Source: Betaproteobacteria bacterium UBA6910
Lineage (GTDB): Bacteria > Pseudomonadota > Gammaproteobacteria > Burkholderiales > UBA6910
Direction: 5' to 3'
Assembly: GCA_002451065.1 (NCBI GenBank)
Contig: DKBC01000304.1
Coordinates: 1 to 8,367, forward strand
DNA length: 8,367 nucleotides
Notes under the pieces: model-generated
Database searches by the model: none
Seen by the model: the letters and a program-made list of their open reading frames with translations, nothing else
Told to the model about the DNA's origin: nothing
Shown here: piece by piece, positions 1 through 6,938 of the stretch
Numbering within the stretch: position 1 is the first letter of the stretch
Layout of the letters: each line of letters starts with the position of its first letter
Made by a program: the position numbers and the translations under genes

Positions 1-3000
1 AACCCCGGCTATCCGTTCTGGGTGGCGGGCATGGAGGAGGTGATCGGGCAGCGCCCGCCCACGCCGGTGCTGGACATGCTGAGCACCGCCCAGGCGACGG
101 CGCTCAAGAACTCGGGCAACCCGCTGTGGGCGGACATCAACCCGGCCCAGGCCGCCGGCTTTGACGGGGGCCTGCCGCGCCACGCGCTGCAGGGCTACGC
201 CGACGGCGCCGCGACCCCGGTTAACGTGGTCTCGGCCATCGACTTCTCCAAGGTGGTGGCCAAGGCCAAGCCGGTGTACTACCCGGAGCAGGGCACTGAC
301 CTGGAGCAGGTGGCCATGGAGTTCCACGCCGTGCGCAACCACCCAACCGCCAGGATCGTGAAGGATCCGGCCACCGGCAATTTCGTGGCGCAGACTGCGA
401 ACTTCGTGCTCAACGGCTCCAAGCCGGTGGTGGGCGCCCCCTATCACAACCCCTGCATCGGCGACGACGGCGCGATCCTGAAGACCGGCGTCACCGGCAA
501 GTTTTTCGGACCCGAGGCGACAGGGATGCTCGACCCGGCCGGGATGACGGTGACCGGCTCCAGCGTGTTCAACAGCGACACGCCCCGGATCTACAAGGGC
601 ACCAACATGCAGTTCGACGCGGTGCTCACCAAGACCGGCTACCACTTCCCGCAGCAGCGCATCGTCGCCCTGTGGGAGGACGTGGGCCCGGTGACGGCCA
701 AGACCAAGCCCCCCGAGCCCCTGGTGATGCGGCTCAACACCCTGGACTGCGCGGTGTTCCATCACTCCAACCTGGTGCCGGAGGTCTACGAGATCGACGA
801 CTACCAGGTGCGCACGCCCACGGACATCATCGGGCAGCACATCCACCTGCCGAAATGGGATCTGACCACGACCGACGGGGCGGCCAACGGCTGGAACTAC
901 GAGGACGGCACCCTCTCGCCGGGGGCGGTGCGCGAGCGCATCGAGGCCATCAACTGCTTCAACGGCCATGCCGATGCCTGCCACGGAACAACTCCGGGCC
1001 CGGGCAACGCTGCCGAGCTGCACCCGTTGCCGCACCCGTATTTCTCCTCGGTGGCGGCGGCCCTGGACGGGCGCGCCGCGCCCGGCGCGCGACTGACCTT
1101 CGCCCAGGCCTGGCTCGGGGCGAGGACCACGATCCAGCGCTGGTTCGCCGACCCGGTGGTCAACACCGACAAGGTGGACCGGGGCCTCGGGATCATCTTC
1201 ACCCACGACCACTACGGTCCCTCGACCCACCAGCAGATCGGCCTCTACTCGACGGTGCTCACGGAACCCGCGGGCTCCCGGTGGGTGCAGAACGAGACCG
1301 GCACCGGGCTGGGCTGCACGACGGGGGTCAACGGCACCCAGCCGGCGGCCAGCCTCACGCCCAACACCACGCCCTGCCGCTGGGACGGCGGACCCACCTC
1401 CTGGCAGGCGGCGATTTTGCCCCAGGCGGGGACCCCCTTGGGGGCGGCGGCGCTGGAGCCTTACCGCGAGTTCTACTTCGAGTACTCGGACTTCCAGCAC
1501 GCCTACGAGGCCGGCGTCTATGTCGGCACCAACCAGGACGGCCTGCCGCTCGCCGGCACCGGACCGGGGCTGGCGCCCCAGTTCCAGAACCTGGGCAACC
1601 GGGACCTGCCGAACCGCGCCACGGTGGCGGACACCTTCCGGTTCGCCATCAACCCTCCGGCGAGGCTGCAGATCGCCCCGGTGTTCCCCGATCTCTACGC
1701 CGAGATCGTCAACACCGCCGCCGCTGGGGTGAATCCCGGCGAGGCGGGTAATTTCTGCCCGACCCGTCCCTGTCCCCAGGCCATCGACGTCCAGGACCCG
1801 GGGCTGCTGGTGGTGAACTACCGCGCCGAGCCCGTGGCGCTGCGCGTCTACGACCCGCGCAAGGTGGGACCAGACGGCAAGCGCGGGATGCAGGCCGACG
1901 GCGAACGGGGAGACCTGGCCTTCGCGCTGCAGTCCCGCACCGACCGGGCCATCGCCGAGCTCAACGTGATGCCCAATGGCGCCACGGTGATCAACGGCAC
2001 CCGCTTCCCGCCCCACATCAACGCGGCCGGCTTCACGGGGGGTGACCCGTTCACGCCCATGATCCGGGCCTATCCGGGCGACATGGTGCGGGTGAAGATG
2101 CAGGCCGGCGGGCATGAGGAGGAGCACAACGCCAGCATTTTCGGCATGAAGTGGCTGCAGGCGGGCTCGGGCCACGGCAAGGCGCCCAACTCCGGCTGGA
2201 GGAATGCCCAGGCGGGCGGCATCTCCGAGCAGTTCACGCTCGCGGTGCCGGTGGTGCCCAGCTCGCGCCAGGTGGCCAACACCGACTATGCCTACTCCAT
2301 GGACGGCGGCAACGACGGCTGGTGGAGCGGCATGTGGGGCATCCTGCGGGTGCACAACCAGCCCCAGGGCGTGGGGAACCTGTTCACGCTGCCGGGCGGC
2401 GGCGTCGGCGCGCCGGTCATCAACAACCTGGCGAGCTTCAATGGCGCCTGCCCGGCGGGGGCCACCGTGCGCAACTACGACATCACCGCGGTGCTGGCCA
2501 ACAACGCGCTGACCAACGCCCTGGGCGTGACCATCCCGACTCCCGCCACCACGGCGCCCGGGACGTTCGCCAACCTGGTGGCGACCCAGCACGTGGGCGG
2601 CCCCCTCAACGCCAACGGGGGCACCCTGGTGTACAACCACCGGGCCACCACGGTGACCGGGCTTGGGGTTGACCCGCTGACGGGCCTGGAGGCAACGCTG
2701 ACCCACCAGGGTCCGATCAACGACCCGACCGCGATCCTGTATGTGCCGACGGCGGACCTGGATGCCCAGGGACGGCTGCTGGCCGGGAAGCCGGTGGAGC
2801 CGCTGGTGATCCGGGCCAAGGCCGGGGAGTGCGTCCAGGTGACCCTGCGCAACCGGCTGCCGGCGCTACAGGCATTGCCGGGCAACCAGGGCAACAACTC
2901 CACCGCCCCCGACCTGGCGACCTACTCGTTCATCCAGGGCGTGGTGAAGCGCGACCGGTTCGACCCGGCGGGCGCCACCACTTTCAACGTGAACCTGTTC

Positions 3001-4083
3001 CGGCCCTCGAGCTGGGTCAGCCTGGCGCCGCAAATGGCGGCTCTTGACCAGGGGGTGGACGCGGGATTCCTGGTGGGGACGAACCAGGCCAACAAGCTGG
3101 CCATCCCCGGGGGAGCCCCCATCACCTACCGCTGGTACGCGGGTGACGTCGCCTTCACCGGGGGCAACCTGGTGGCGACGCCGGTGGAGTTCGGCGGGTC
3201 CAACCTGCTGGGGGCCGACAAGGTCAAGCAGGGGGCCAAGTCGCTGGTGGGCGCCATGGTGGTGCTCCCCGCGGATGCCACCTGGACCGAGAACACCCAG
3301 GTCCTCGACCGTCAGAACGGCGCCGGCACGCGGGGTACCCGTGCCCAGGCCGCGGTGGCCTCGGCCGCCTCGGGCAGCTTCGACGACTTCTCACTGGTGC
3401 TCACCAAGGGCCTGACCCAGTACTACCGGGACGGCACCCCGGTGGAGCACATGAACGGCGAGGGCGTGGGCATTCCCGAGGACAGCCAGGAAGCGACCGG
3501 CATGGCGGTGAACTACGGCGTGGAGCCCATGTGGTTCCGGGCCGGGATCCTGCCCCAGGCGCCTTTCGGCAACTGCCGCAACGCGAACGGCGCACCCCAA
3601 CCCGGCTGCTACGGCACCATCACCGACCAGCACGCGCTCTACAGCAACACCTACCCGGGTGTCGGCGGTGACCCGGCGACCCCGGTGATGCAGGCCACGG
3701 CGGGCAAGGCCGCGCGGATTCACATCACGAATCCCTTCGGCACCACCCGCGGCTCCACCTTCGCCCTTCATGGGCATGTGTGGCAGCGCGACCCCTATGT
3801 TTGCCCGGGCGAGTCCCGCAACACGCTGCCGGGGGCCTGCAACATGGTCGGCTTGGGCTCGAAGGCCCTCGGCGTGAACCCCATGGGCTTCGCCCAGGGC
3901 GGGCAGGAGAGCTGGAACGCGCCGAGCCATTTCGACATCGTCCTGCCCGGCGCGCCGGGCCTGGACGGGCGGAACTGGCCGGCGGCGGGCGGCGACAACG
4001 CGGTGGCGGGCGACTACCTGTTCCGCGACCAGGCCAGCTTCGGCAACGCGAGCGGGGTATGGGGGATCTTCCGGGTGCAGTAA
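1..4083 (+). CDS. mofA: MofA-like giant multicopper oxidase, C-terminal part (5' end outside window)
   Basis: The frame is open from base 1 to the TAA at 4081-4083 (1360 codons), so the gene starts upstream; the GTG at 22 and ATG at 31 are internal. The opening residues, with GQRPPTP, match the stretch that in this family follows the N-terminal HxHxH/HCH copper region. Visible cupredoxin marks: PLVMR..DC..FHHSN (715-780, His254/255), GQHIHLPKWD (HIH, residues 280-282), THDHYGPSTHQQ (HDH 402-404, His410), GHEEEHNASIFGMKW (His705, His709, Met716), EPLVIR..GEC..V..RN (2797-2862), and FALHGHVWQRDPY (HGH 1257-1259). The last two domain ends (YSMDGGNDGWW, 2293-2325; LFRDQASFG, 4018-4044) lack the HCH expected there. 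Fourteen cysteines, many in close pairs, suit an exported disulfide-bonded protein. In the family such proteins are putative Mn(II) or Fe(II) oxidases; the substrate here is inferred. An intrinsic terminator follows. Confidence 0.82.
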   Translation, partial: NPGYPFWVAGMEEVIGQRPPTPVLDMLSTAQATALKNSGNPLWADINPAQAAGFDGGLPRHALQGYADGAATPVNVVSAIDFSKVVAKAKPVYYPEQGTDLEQVAMEFHAVRNHPTARIVKDPATGNFVAQTANFVLNGSKPVVGAPYHNPCIGDDGAILKTGVTGKFFGPEATGMLDPAGMTVTGSSVFNSDTPRIYKGTNMQFDAVLTKTGYHFPQQRIVALWEDVGPVTAKTKPPEPLVMRLNTLDCAVFHHSNLVPEVYEIDDYQVRTPTDIIGQHIHLPKWDLTTTDGAANGWNYEDGTLSPGAVRERIEAINCFNGHADACHGTTPGPGNAAELHPLPHPYFSSVAAALDGRAAPGARLTFAQAWLGARTTIQRWFADPVVNTDKVDRGLGIIFTHDHYGPSTHQQIGLYSTVLTEPAGSRWVQNETGTGLGCTTGVNGTQPAASLTPNTTPCRWDGGPTSWQAAILPQAGTPLGAAALEPYREFYFEYSDFQHAYEAGVYVGTNQDGLPLAGTGPGLAPQFQNLGNRDLPNRATVADTFRFAINPPARLQIAPVFPDLYAEIVNTAAAGVNPGEAGNFCPTRPCPQAIDVQDPGLLVVNYRAEPVALRVYDPRKVGPDGKRGMQADGERGDLAFALQSRTDRAIAELNVMPNGATVINGTRFPPHINAAGFTGGDPFTPMIRAYPGDMVRVKMQAGGHEEEHNASIFGMKWLQAGSGHGKAPNSGWRNAQAGGISEQFTLAVPVVPSSRQVANTDYAYSMDGGNDGWWSGMWGILRVHNQPQGVGNLFTLPGGGVGAPVINNLASFNGACPAGATVRNYDITAVLANNALTNALGVTIPTPATTAPGTFANLVATQHVGGPLNANGGTLVYNHRATTVTGLGVDPLTGLEATLTHQGPINDPTAILYVPTADLDAQGRLLAGKPVEPLVIRAKAGECVQVTLRNRLPALQALPGNQGNNSTAPDLATYSFIQGVVKRDRFDPAGATTFNVNLFRPSSWVSLAPQMAALDQGVDAGFLVGTNQANKLAIPGGAPITYRWYAGDVAFTGGNLVATPVEFGGSNLLGADKVKQGAKSLVGAMVVLPADATWTENTQVLDRQNGAGTRGTRAQAAVASAASGSFDDFSLVLTKGLTQYYRDGTPVEHMNGEGVGIPEDSQEATGMAVNYGVEPMWFRAGILPQAPFGNCRNANGAPQPGCYGTITDQHALYSNTYPGVGGDPATPVMQATAGKAARIHITNPFGTTRGSTFALHGHVWQRDPYVCPGESRNTLPGACNMVGLGSKALGVNPMGFAQGGQESWNAPSHFDIVLPGAPGLDGRNWPAAGGDNAVAGDYLFRDQASFGNASGVWGIFRVQ

Positions 4084-4097
4084 GCCGGGAGCACAGT

Positions 4098-4109
4098 CAA
4101 CAACAACAA
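4098..4109 (+). repeat. Short CAA tandem repeat in the 3' UTR
   Basis: Four perfect CAA units lie 14 bases after the oxidase stop codon and before the terminator stem. The stretch is unstructured and C/A-rich. No function can be assigned; it may simply be spacer. Confidence 0.6.
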
Positions 4110-4126
4110 CGCACCAGGGAAAACTG

Positions 4127-4162
4127 GGGCGCGGTCCGCAAGGGCCGCGCCCTTTTTCTTTT
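4127..4162 (+). terminator. Strong intrinsic terminator after the first oxidase
   Basis: An 11-bp stem (4127-4137 with 4142-4152, one G-U pair) closes a GCAA tetraloop of the GNRA type (4138-4141). It is followed at once by TTTTTCTTTT (4153-4162). This is a textbook Rho-independent terminator 43 bases after the oxidase stop, and it separates oxidase transcription from the two-component genes. Confidence 0.93.
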
Positions 4163-4181
4163 CGTCCGGGCGCCTCGCGGG

Positions 4182-4210
4182 TTGACGGCGCCGCGGCCGG
4201 TCAATAGATT
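4182..4210 (+). promoter_or_regulatory. Predicted sigma70-type promoter for the kinase-regulator operon
   Basis: TTGACG (4182-4187, 5 of 6 to consensus) and TAGATT (4205-4210, 4 of 6) are separated by exactly 17 bases. The element lies between the terminator and the kinase ATG at 4220. A start 7 to 10 bases after the -10 box would fall at about 4217-4220, giving a leaderless or nearly leaderless mRNA, which fits the lack of a convincing Shine-Dalgarno sequence. Predicted by eye only. Confidence 0.6.
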
Positions 4211-4219
4211 GGCGGCACC

Positions 4220-5827
4220 ATGATTTCCGTCGCGGTCCGGCTGCCGCCGACCATCCGCCGGCCGCTGATCGGGCTGGCCTACGTGGCGGGCTATGCGCTG
4301 CTCGACTGGATGGTGCATGCCCATCCCGCCGCGGCCACGGGCATCGCGCCCTGGGATCCGCCGGCCGGGCTCACTTTCGCGCTGCTGCTGCGGTTCGGCC
4401 CGGGCTATGTTCCGGCGGTGCTCGTGGCGACCCTGATCGGTGAGTTCGTGACCCGGGGCGGGACGCAGTCACCGTCTCACGTGGTTGTGGCGTCCCTCGC
4501 CATTGCGGCGATTTACGGCGCCGCCGCCCTCTGGCTCCGCGAAGGCCGACCGGCGCGCGGGCTGACCACGCAGGAGGATCTGGTCTGGTTCTGCGGCACG
4601 GCTGTGGCCGCCGCGCTGCTGGTCGCTCTCGCGATCGTGGGCATCTACTATTCCGGGGACTCGCCCGCCGGTGCCGAACTGGCGGGCCGGGTCCTGGGCG
4701 CGTGGATTGGGGAGGCGACGGGGCTCCTGGTGACGGCCCCGTTCCTGCTGGTGTTCGCGCGTCGTTCCGACCGGTCTGCGCCCGGGTGGAAGCCGGACCG
4801 GGAGATGGTGGCGCAGGCGCTGGGCCTCGGGTTCGCGCTGTGGCTGGTTTTCGGGGTCGAGGCGGTGGACGAGATACGCGGTTTCTACCTCTTGTTCCTG
4901 CCCCTGATCTGGATCGCCATGCGCCAGGGGATTTCCGGCGCCACCGCCGCCGTCCTGGGCGTGCAACTTACCCTGGTCGTGGCGGCCTGGGAGGGCGGGC
5001 AATTGGCGGGCGGCGTTCACGCGCTGCAACTGCTGCTGCTCACGCTGGCACTCACCGGGATGTTTCTGGGAATGGCGGTCACCGAAGAAGAGAAGGCGCG
5101 CAGCGCCCTGATCGAGCGGGAGGCTTTGTTGAACCGCCTGACGCGGCTCGCCGGGGCGGGAGAAATGTCCTCGGCTCTGGCTCACGAGCTGAATCAACCC
5201 CTGTCGGCGATCTCGAGCTATCTCCAGGCCTGCAGCCACCTGGTCGGGGAGCCGGGGGATCGATCCCGGGAGCTTGCCGAGGTGTTGGGCAAGGCGGAGA
5301 AGGAAGCCGGGCGGGCGGCGGAGGTAATCAGGCGCCTGCGGGAATTTTTTCGGGGCGGCGCGCTTCATGTCAAAGAGTGTTCAGTCGAAGACCTGGTGCA
5401 GGGTGCCGTCGCGACCTTTTCGAATCGCATAGGGCGCAAGGGGATCACCATCACGGCCTCAGTCGCGCCCAACCTGCCTGCGTTTCGCGCGGATCCGCTG
5501 CAGATCGAGATGGTGCTGCAGAACCTGCTCCTAAATGCCATCGACGCGCTCGGGGCGGTGCAGGGAAGCAAGCGGGAGATCGTTATCACGGCAGTGCGCG
5601 CCGGCGCGGGCCATGTCACGATCGAAGTGCAAGACACGGGGCCCGGCGTCGACCCGAACATCGCGGACCGCCTGTTCCAGCCCTTCCTCACCAGCAAGAG
5701 CGACGGCATGGGGCTGGGTCTGGTGATCAGCAGATCCATCGTCGAGGCCCACGGGGGTAAAATATGGCACGAGCCGTCCCCCGGGGGCGGCGCTTGTTTT
5801 ATCTTCACACTCCCCATCCATGATTGA
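4220..5827 (+). CDS. MASE1-type membrane sensor histidine kinase
   Basis: A 535-aa sensor kinase. Residues 15-287 are strongly hydrophobic, about nine membrane segments, and contain PWDPPAGLTFALLLRFGPGY (44-63), typical of the MASE1 integral membrane sensor domain. A short charged linker (288-312) leads, without a PAS domain, into a FixL-like HisKA H-box GEMSSALAHELNQPLSAISS with phosphoacceptor His322. The ATPase domain has the N-box NLLLNAID (435-442), the G1 box DTGPGV (from Asp472), an F-box-like LFQPFLTS and the G2 box GMGLGL (496-501), so it looks catalytically complete. It should autophosphorylate and pass phosphate to the regulator encoded next; its last 8 bases overlap that gene. The ATG at 4220 has only a weak GGCGG upstream and sits on the predicted transcription start. 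The stimulus is unknown; position between two MofA-like genes suggests, but does not show, control of metal oxidation. Confidence 0.92.
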   Translation: MISVAVRLPPTIRRPLIGLAYVAGYALLDWMVHAHPAAATGIAPWDPPAGLTFALLLRFGPGYVPAVLVATLIGEFVTRGGTQSPSHVVVASLAIAAIYGAAALWLREGRPARGLTTQEDLVWFCGTAVAAALLVALAIVGIYYSGDSPAGAELAGRVLGAWIGEATGLLVTAPFLLVFARRSDRSAPGWKPDREMVAQALGLGFALWLVFGVEAVDEIRGFYLLFLPLIWIAMRQGISGATAAVLGVQLTLVVAAWEGGQLAGGVHALQLLLLTLALTGMFLGMAVTEEEKARSALIEREALLNRLTRLAGAGEMSSALAHELNQPLSAISSYLQACSHLVGEPGDRSRELAEVLGKAEKEAGRAAEVIRRLREFFRGGALHVKECSVEDLVQGAVATFSNRIGRKGITITASVAPNLPAFRADPLQIEMVLQNLLLNAIDALGAVQGSKREIVITAVRAGAGHVTIEVQDTGPGVDPNIADRLFQPFLTSKSDGMGLGLVISRSIVEAHGGKIWHEPSPGGGACFIFTLPIHD

Positions 5828-6458
5828 CGCTGCCATTCCCTCCGAAGCCACGGTATTCATCGTGGACGACGACGCCGCAGTGCGCGATTCCCTGGCGATC
5901 CTGCTGGGCCTCAAGGGGTTCCGCTCCGTGAGCCTGGACTCGGCCGAGGCATTTCTCTCCGTGTACCGCCCGGGCCAACCCGGGTGCCTGCTGCTCGACG
6001 TGCGCATGCCGGGAATGAGTGGCCTGGAACTGCAGTCCCGGCTCGCGGAGCAGGGTCACCCGATTCCGATCATCATCATCACCGCCCACGGGGACGTAGG
6101 CATGGCGCGGGCGGCTCTCAAGGCAGGCGCCGAGGATTTCCTGGAAAAGCCCCTGGACACCGAAGTGCTGGTGGAGACCCTGCATGGCGTCCTGGACCGG
6201 GTGGGCCGGCGGCAGCAGGAATCGGCGCGGATGGCGGACTGGCTGCAGCGGGTTGAGCGGCTCACGGCCCGGGAGCGCCAGGTCATGGAGCTCGTGGCCG
6301 AGGGCCACTCCAATCGCGAGATCGGGGAGTCCCTGGGCATCAGTCCGCGCACGGTCGAGGTCTACAAGTCGCGCATGACCGAGAAGCTGCAGGTGCGCAA
6401 CCTCTCCGAGCTGATCCGCCTCTGGATCGCGTCCCGGGGCCCGCAACTGCCCTCCTGA
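5820..6458 (+). CDS. FixJ/NarL-class response regulator (REC + LuxR-type HTH)
   Basis: A 212-aa transcription factor. The receiver domain (about 10-125) has the acidic pocket VDDD (Asp16-18), phosphoacceptor Asp60 in LLLDVRMPGMSG, Thr88 in IIITAHGD and Lys110 in EKPLD, so all switch residues are present. A short linker joins a LuxR/GerE helix-turn-helix: LTARERQVMELVAEGHSNRE (148-167) continuing through ISPRTVEVYKSRMTEKLQVR (174-193). Order and length match FixJ, TtrR and StyR-like regulators. The ATG at 5820 lies inside the kinase gene (8-nt overlap) and has no Shine-Dalgarno sequence before it, so translation is probably coupled to the kinase, keeping the partners in ratio. It is expected to bind DNA upstream of its targets after phosphorylation by the kinase; the region before the second oxidase (6459-6938) is the obvious candidate, by position only. 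Confidence 0.94.
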   Translation: MIDAAIPSEATVFIVDDDAAVRDSLAILLGLKGFRSVSLDSAEAFLSVYRPGQPGCLLLDVRMPGMSGLELQSRLAEQGHPIPIIIITAHGDVGMARAALKAGAEDFLEKPLDTEVLVETLHGVLDRVGRRQQESARMADWLQRVERLTARERQVMELVAEGHSNREIGESLGISPRTVEVYKSRMTEKLQVRNLSELIRLWIASRGPQLPS

Positions 6459-6466
6459 TCGCCCTT

Positions 6467-6487
6467 GGGCGCCGTCCCCCGGCGCCC
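6467..6487 (+). terminator. Stem-loop after the response regulator, possible weak terminator
   Basis: A perfect 7-bp GC stem (GGGCGCC 6467-6473, GGCGCCC 6481-6487) with a 7-base loop lies 8 bases after the regulator stop. Only GCTGATTCTCTC follows, so the T-tract is poor. It could end the operon weakly or protect the mRNA 3' end. Confidence 0.4.
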
Positions 6488-6699
6488 GCTGATTCTCTCG
6501 CCCTCGCGTCGCGTCCCGCAATGCCTCCCTGCGCGGGGGCGGCTCCGTCTTCCCGTTCAAGGCTGTTCGACAGCCTGCATGCGGCGCTGCAGCATACAGG
6601 CCCTCTGGGGAGGGTGACCGCGCGCTCCCGCAGCGCAGAAATATTGAGCCGCGGATCGCCAGATTCTTAAGATCGGTTGGGAAAGTATGCACCCACGAT

Positions 6700-6715
6700 T
6701 GTGGTTTTTTCCACA
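6700..6715. promoter_or_regulatory. Inverted repeat TGTGG-N6-CCACA, candidate operator
   Basis: Two perfect 5-bp arms flank six T residues in the AT-richer part of the region before the second oxidase. The left arm can alternatively pair with CCAC at 6693-6696, giving a 4-bp hairpin ahead of the T6 run, which would be only a very weak terminator. It may be a binding site for a dimeric regulator such as the neighbouring FixJ-type protein. Short arms make chance occurrence plausible. Confidence 0.3.
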
Positions 6716-6772
6716 TTGGCGAGGGTCGATCCCCAGGCCCGGACGGATTAAGACACGGTCTAGAGGATGAAA

Positions 6773-6789
6773 TCTATCGAGTTTATAGA
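6773..6789. promoter_or_regulatory. Inverted repeat TCTAT-N7-ATAGA, candidate regulatory site
   Basis: Two 5-bp arms around a 7-base centre lie in the AT-rich patch about 150 bases before the oxidase start. Spacing of about one helical turn between arm centres would suit a dimeric protein. No matching consensus is recognised, so this is a weak call. Confidence 0.22.
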
Positions 6790-6837
6790 CGTTGAATCAG
6801 TTAATTAAGAATTGCGTACGTGCATTACCCTACGCGC

Positions 6838-6901
6838 GGGCACACTTCGTGCCCCTTGACTACTGAAGTGCCGTGACCCGCGAAGCTGCGCGGCGCGGCA
6901 C
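6838..6901 (+). promoter_or_regulatory. Leader-like region with mutually exclusive stem-loops
   Basis: Three pairings are visible. Hairpin 1 is GGGCAC (6838-6843) with GTGCCC (6849-6854). Hairpin 2 is CACTTC (6843-6848) with GAAGTG (6865-6870). Hairpin 3 is GTGCCG (6868-6873) with CGGCAC (6896-6901), extended inward by CCGCG (6878-6882) with CGCGG (6889-6893) around AAGCTG. Hairpin 2 shares bases with both others, so it competes with them. The structure ends 27 bases before the ribosome binding site. If transcribed, it would form a switchable or stabilising 5' UTR; there is no T-tract, so transcriptional attenuation of the usual type is not indicated. Confidence 0.4.
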
Positions 6902-6928
6902 AAAGTCTTATGTGGTGCATCGCAACAT

Positions 6929-6933
6929 GGAGG
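6929..6933 (+). promoter_or_regulatory. Shine-Dalgarno sequence that decides the start of the second oxidase
   Basis: GGAGG lies 5 bases before the ATG at 6939. An in-frame ATG at 6927 overlaps this motif and has no ribosome binding site of its own, so 6939 is preferred. A second GGAG (6963-6966) lies 5 bases before the in-frame ATG at 6972, a possible alternative start. Confidence 0.75.
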
Positions 6934-6938
6934 TGGTC

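Larger units (their letters stand above)
6459..6938. other. 480-base intergenic region upstream of the second oxidase
   Basis: I find no convincing gene here on either strand. The first part (to about 6640) is GC-rich with small hairpins: 6467-6487, GGCTGT-TCG-ACAGCC (6561-6575), CTGCA/TGCAG (6575-6592) and CCCTC-TGGG-GAGGG (6601-6614). Bases of about 6640-6830 are clearly more AT-rich than the rest of the window, with the 8-bp palindromes TCTTAAGA (6665-6672) and TTAATTAA (6801-6808) and two inverted repeats listed separately. From 6838 to 6901 it is again GC-rich and strongly foldable. The composition suits a promoter and operator zone followed by a 5' leader for the oxidase. No clean -35/-10 pair with 16-18-base spacing was found by eye. 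Confidence 0.6.

Noticed and set aside
672..1751. A 359-codon plus-strand frame inside the first oxidase
   Set aside because: It is a frame-shifted shadow; the frame ending at 4083 carries the conserved oxidase motifs throughout this stretch.
4204..4210. ATAGATT at the kinase promoter matching the reverse complement at 6771-6777, as a shared regulator site
   Set aside because: A shared 7-mer between two intergenic regions of this size is expected by chance, and one copy is explained by the -10 box.
4469..5368. A 299-codon minus-strand frame over the kinase gene
   Set aside because: It is low-complexity (Gln/Arg/Pro), antisense to a clear kinase, and has no recognisable motif.
5805..6716. 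A 303-codon open frame on the minus strand over the response regulator
   Set aside because: It runs antisense to a gene with full REC and HTH motifs, is Arg/Pro/Gly/His-rich like GC-rich shadow frames, and shows no domain.
6856..6861. TTGACT as a -35 box for the second oxidase
   Set aside because: No acceptable -10 hexamer lies 16-18 bases downstream; the sequence there is GC-rich (around 6879).
6927..6929. ATG at 6927 as the start of the second oxidase
   Set aside because: It overlaps the GGAGG that is ideally placed for the ATG at 6939 and has no ribosome binding site of its own.
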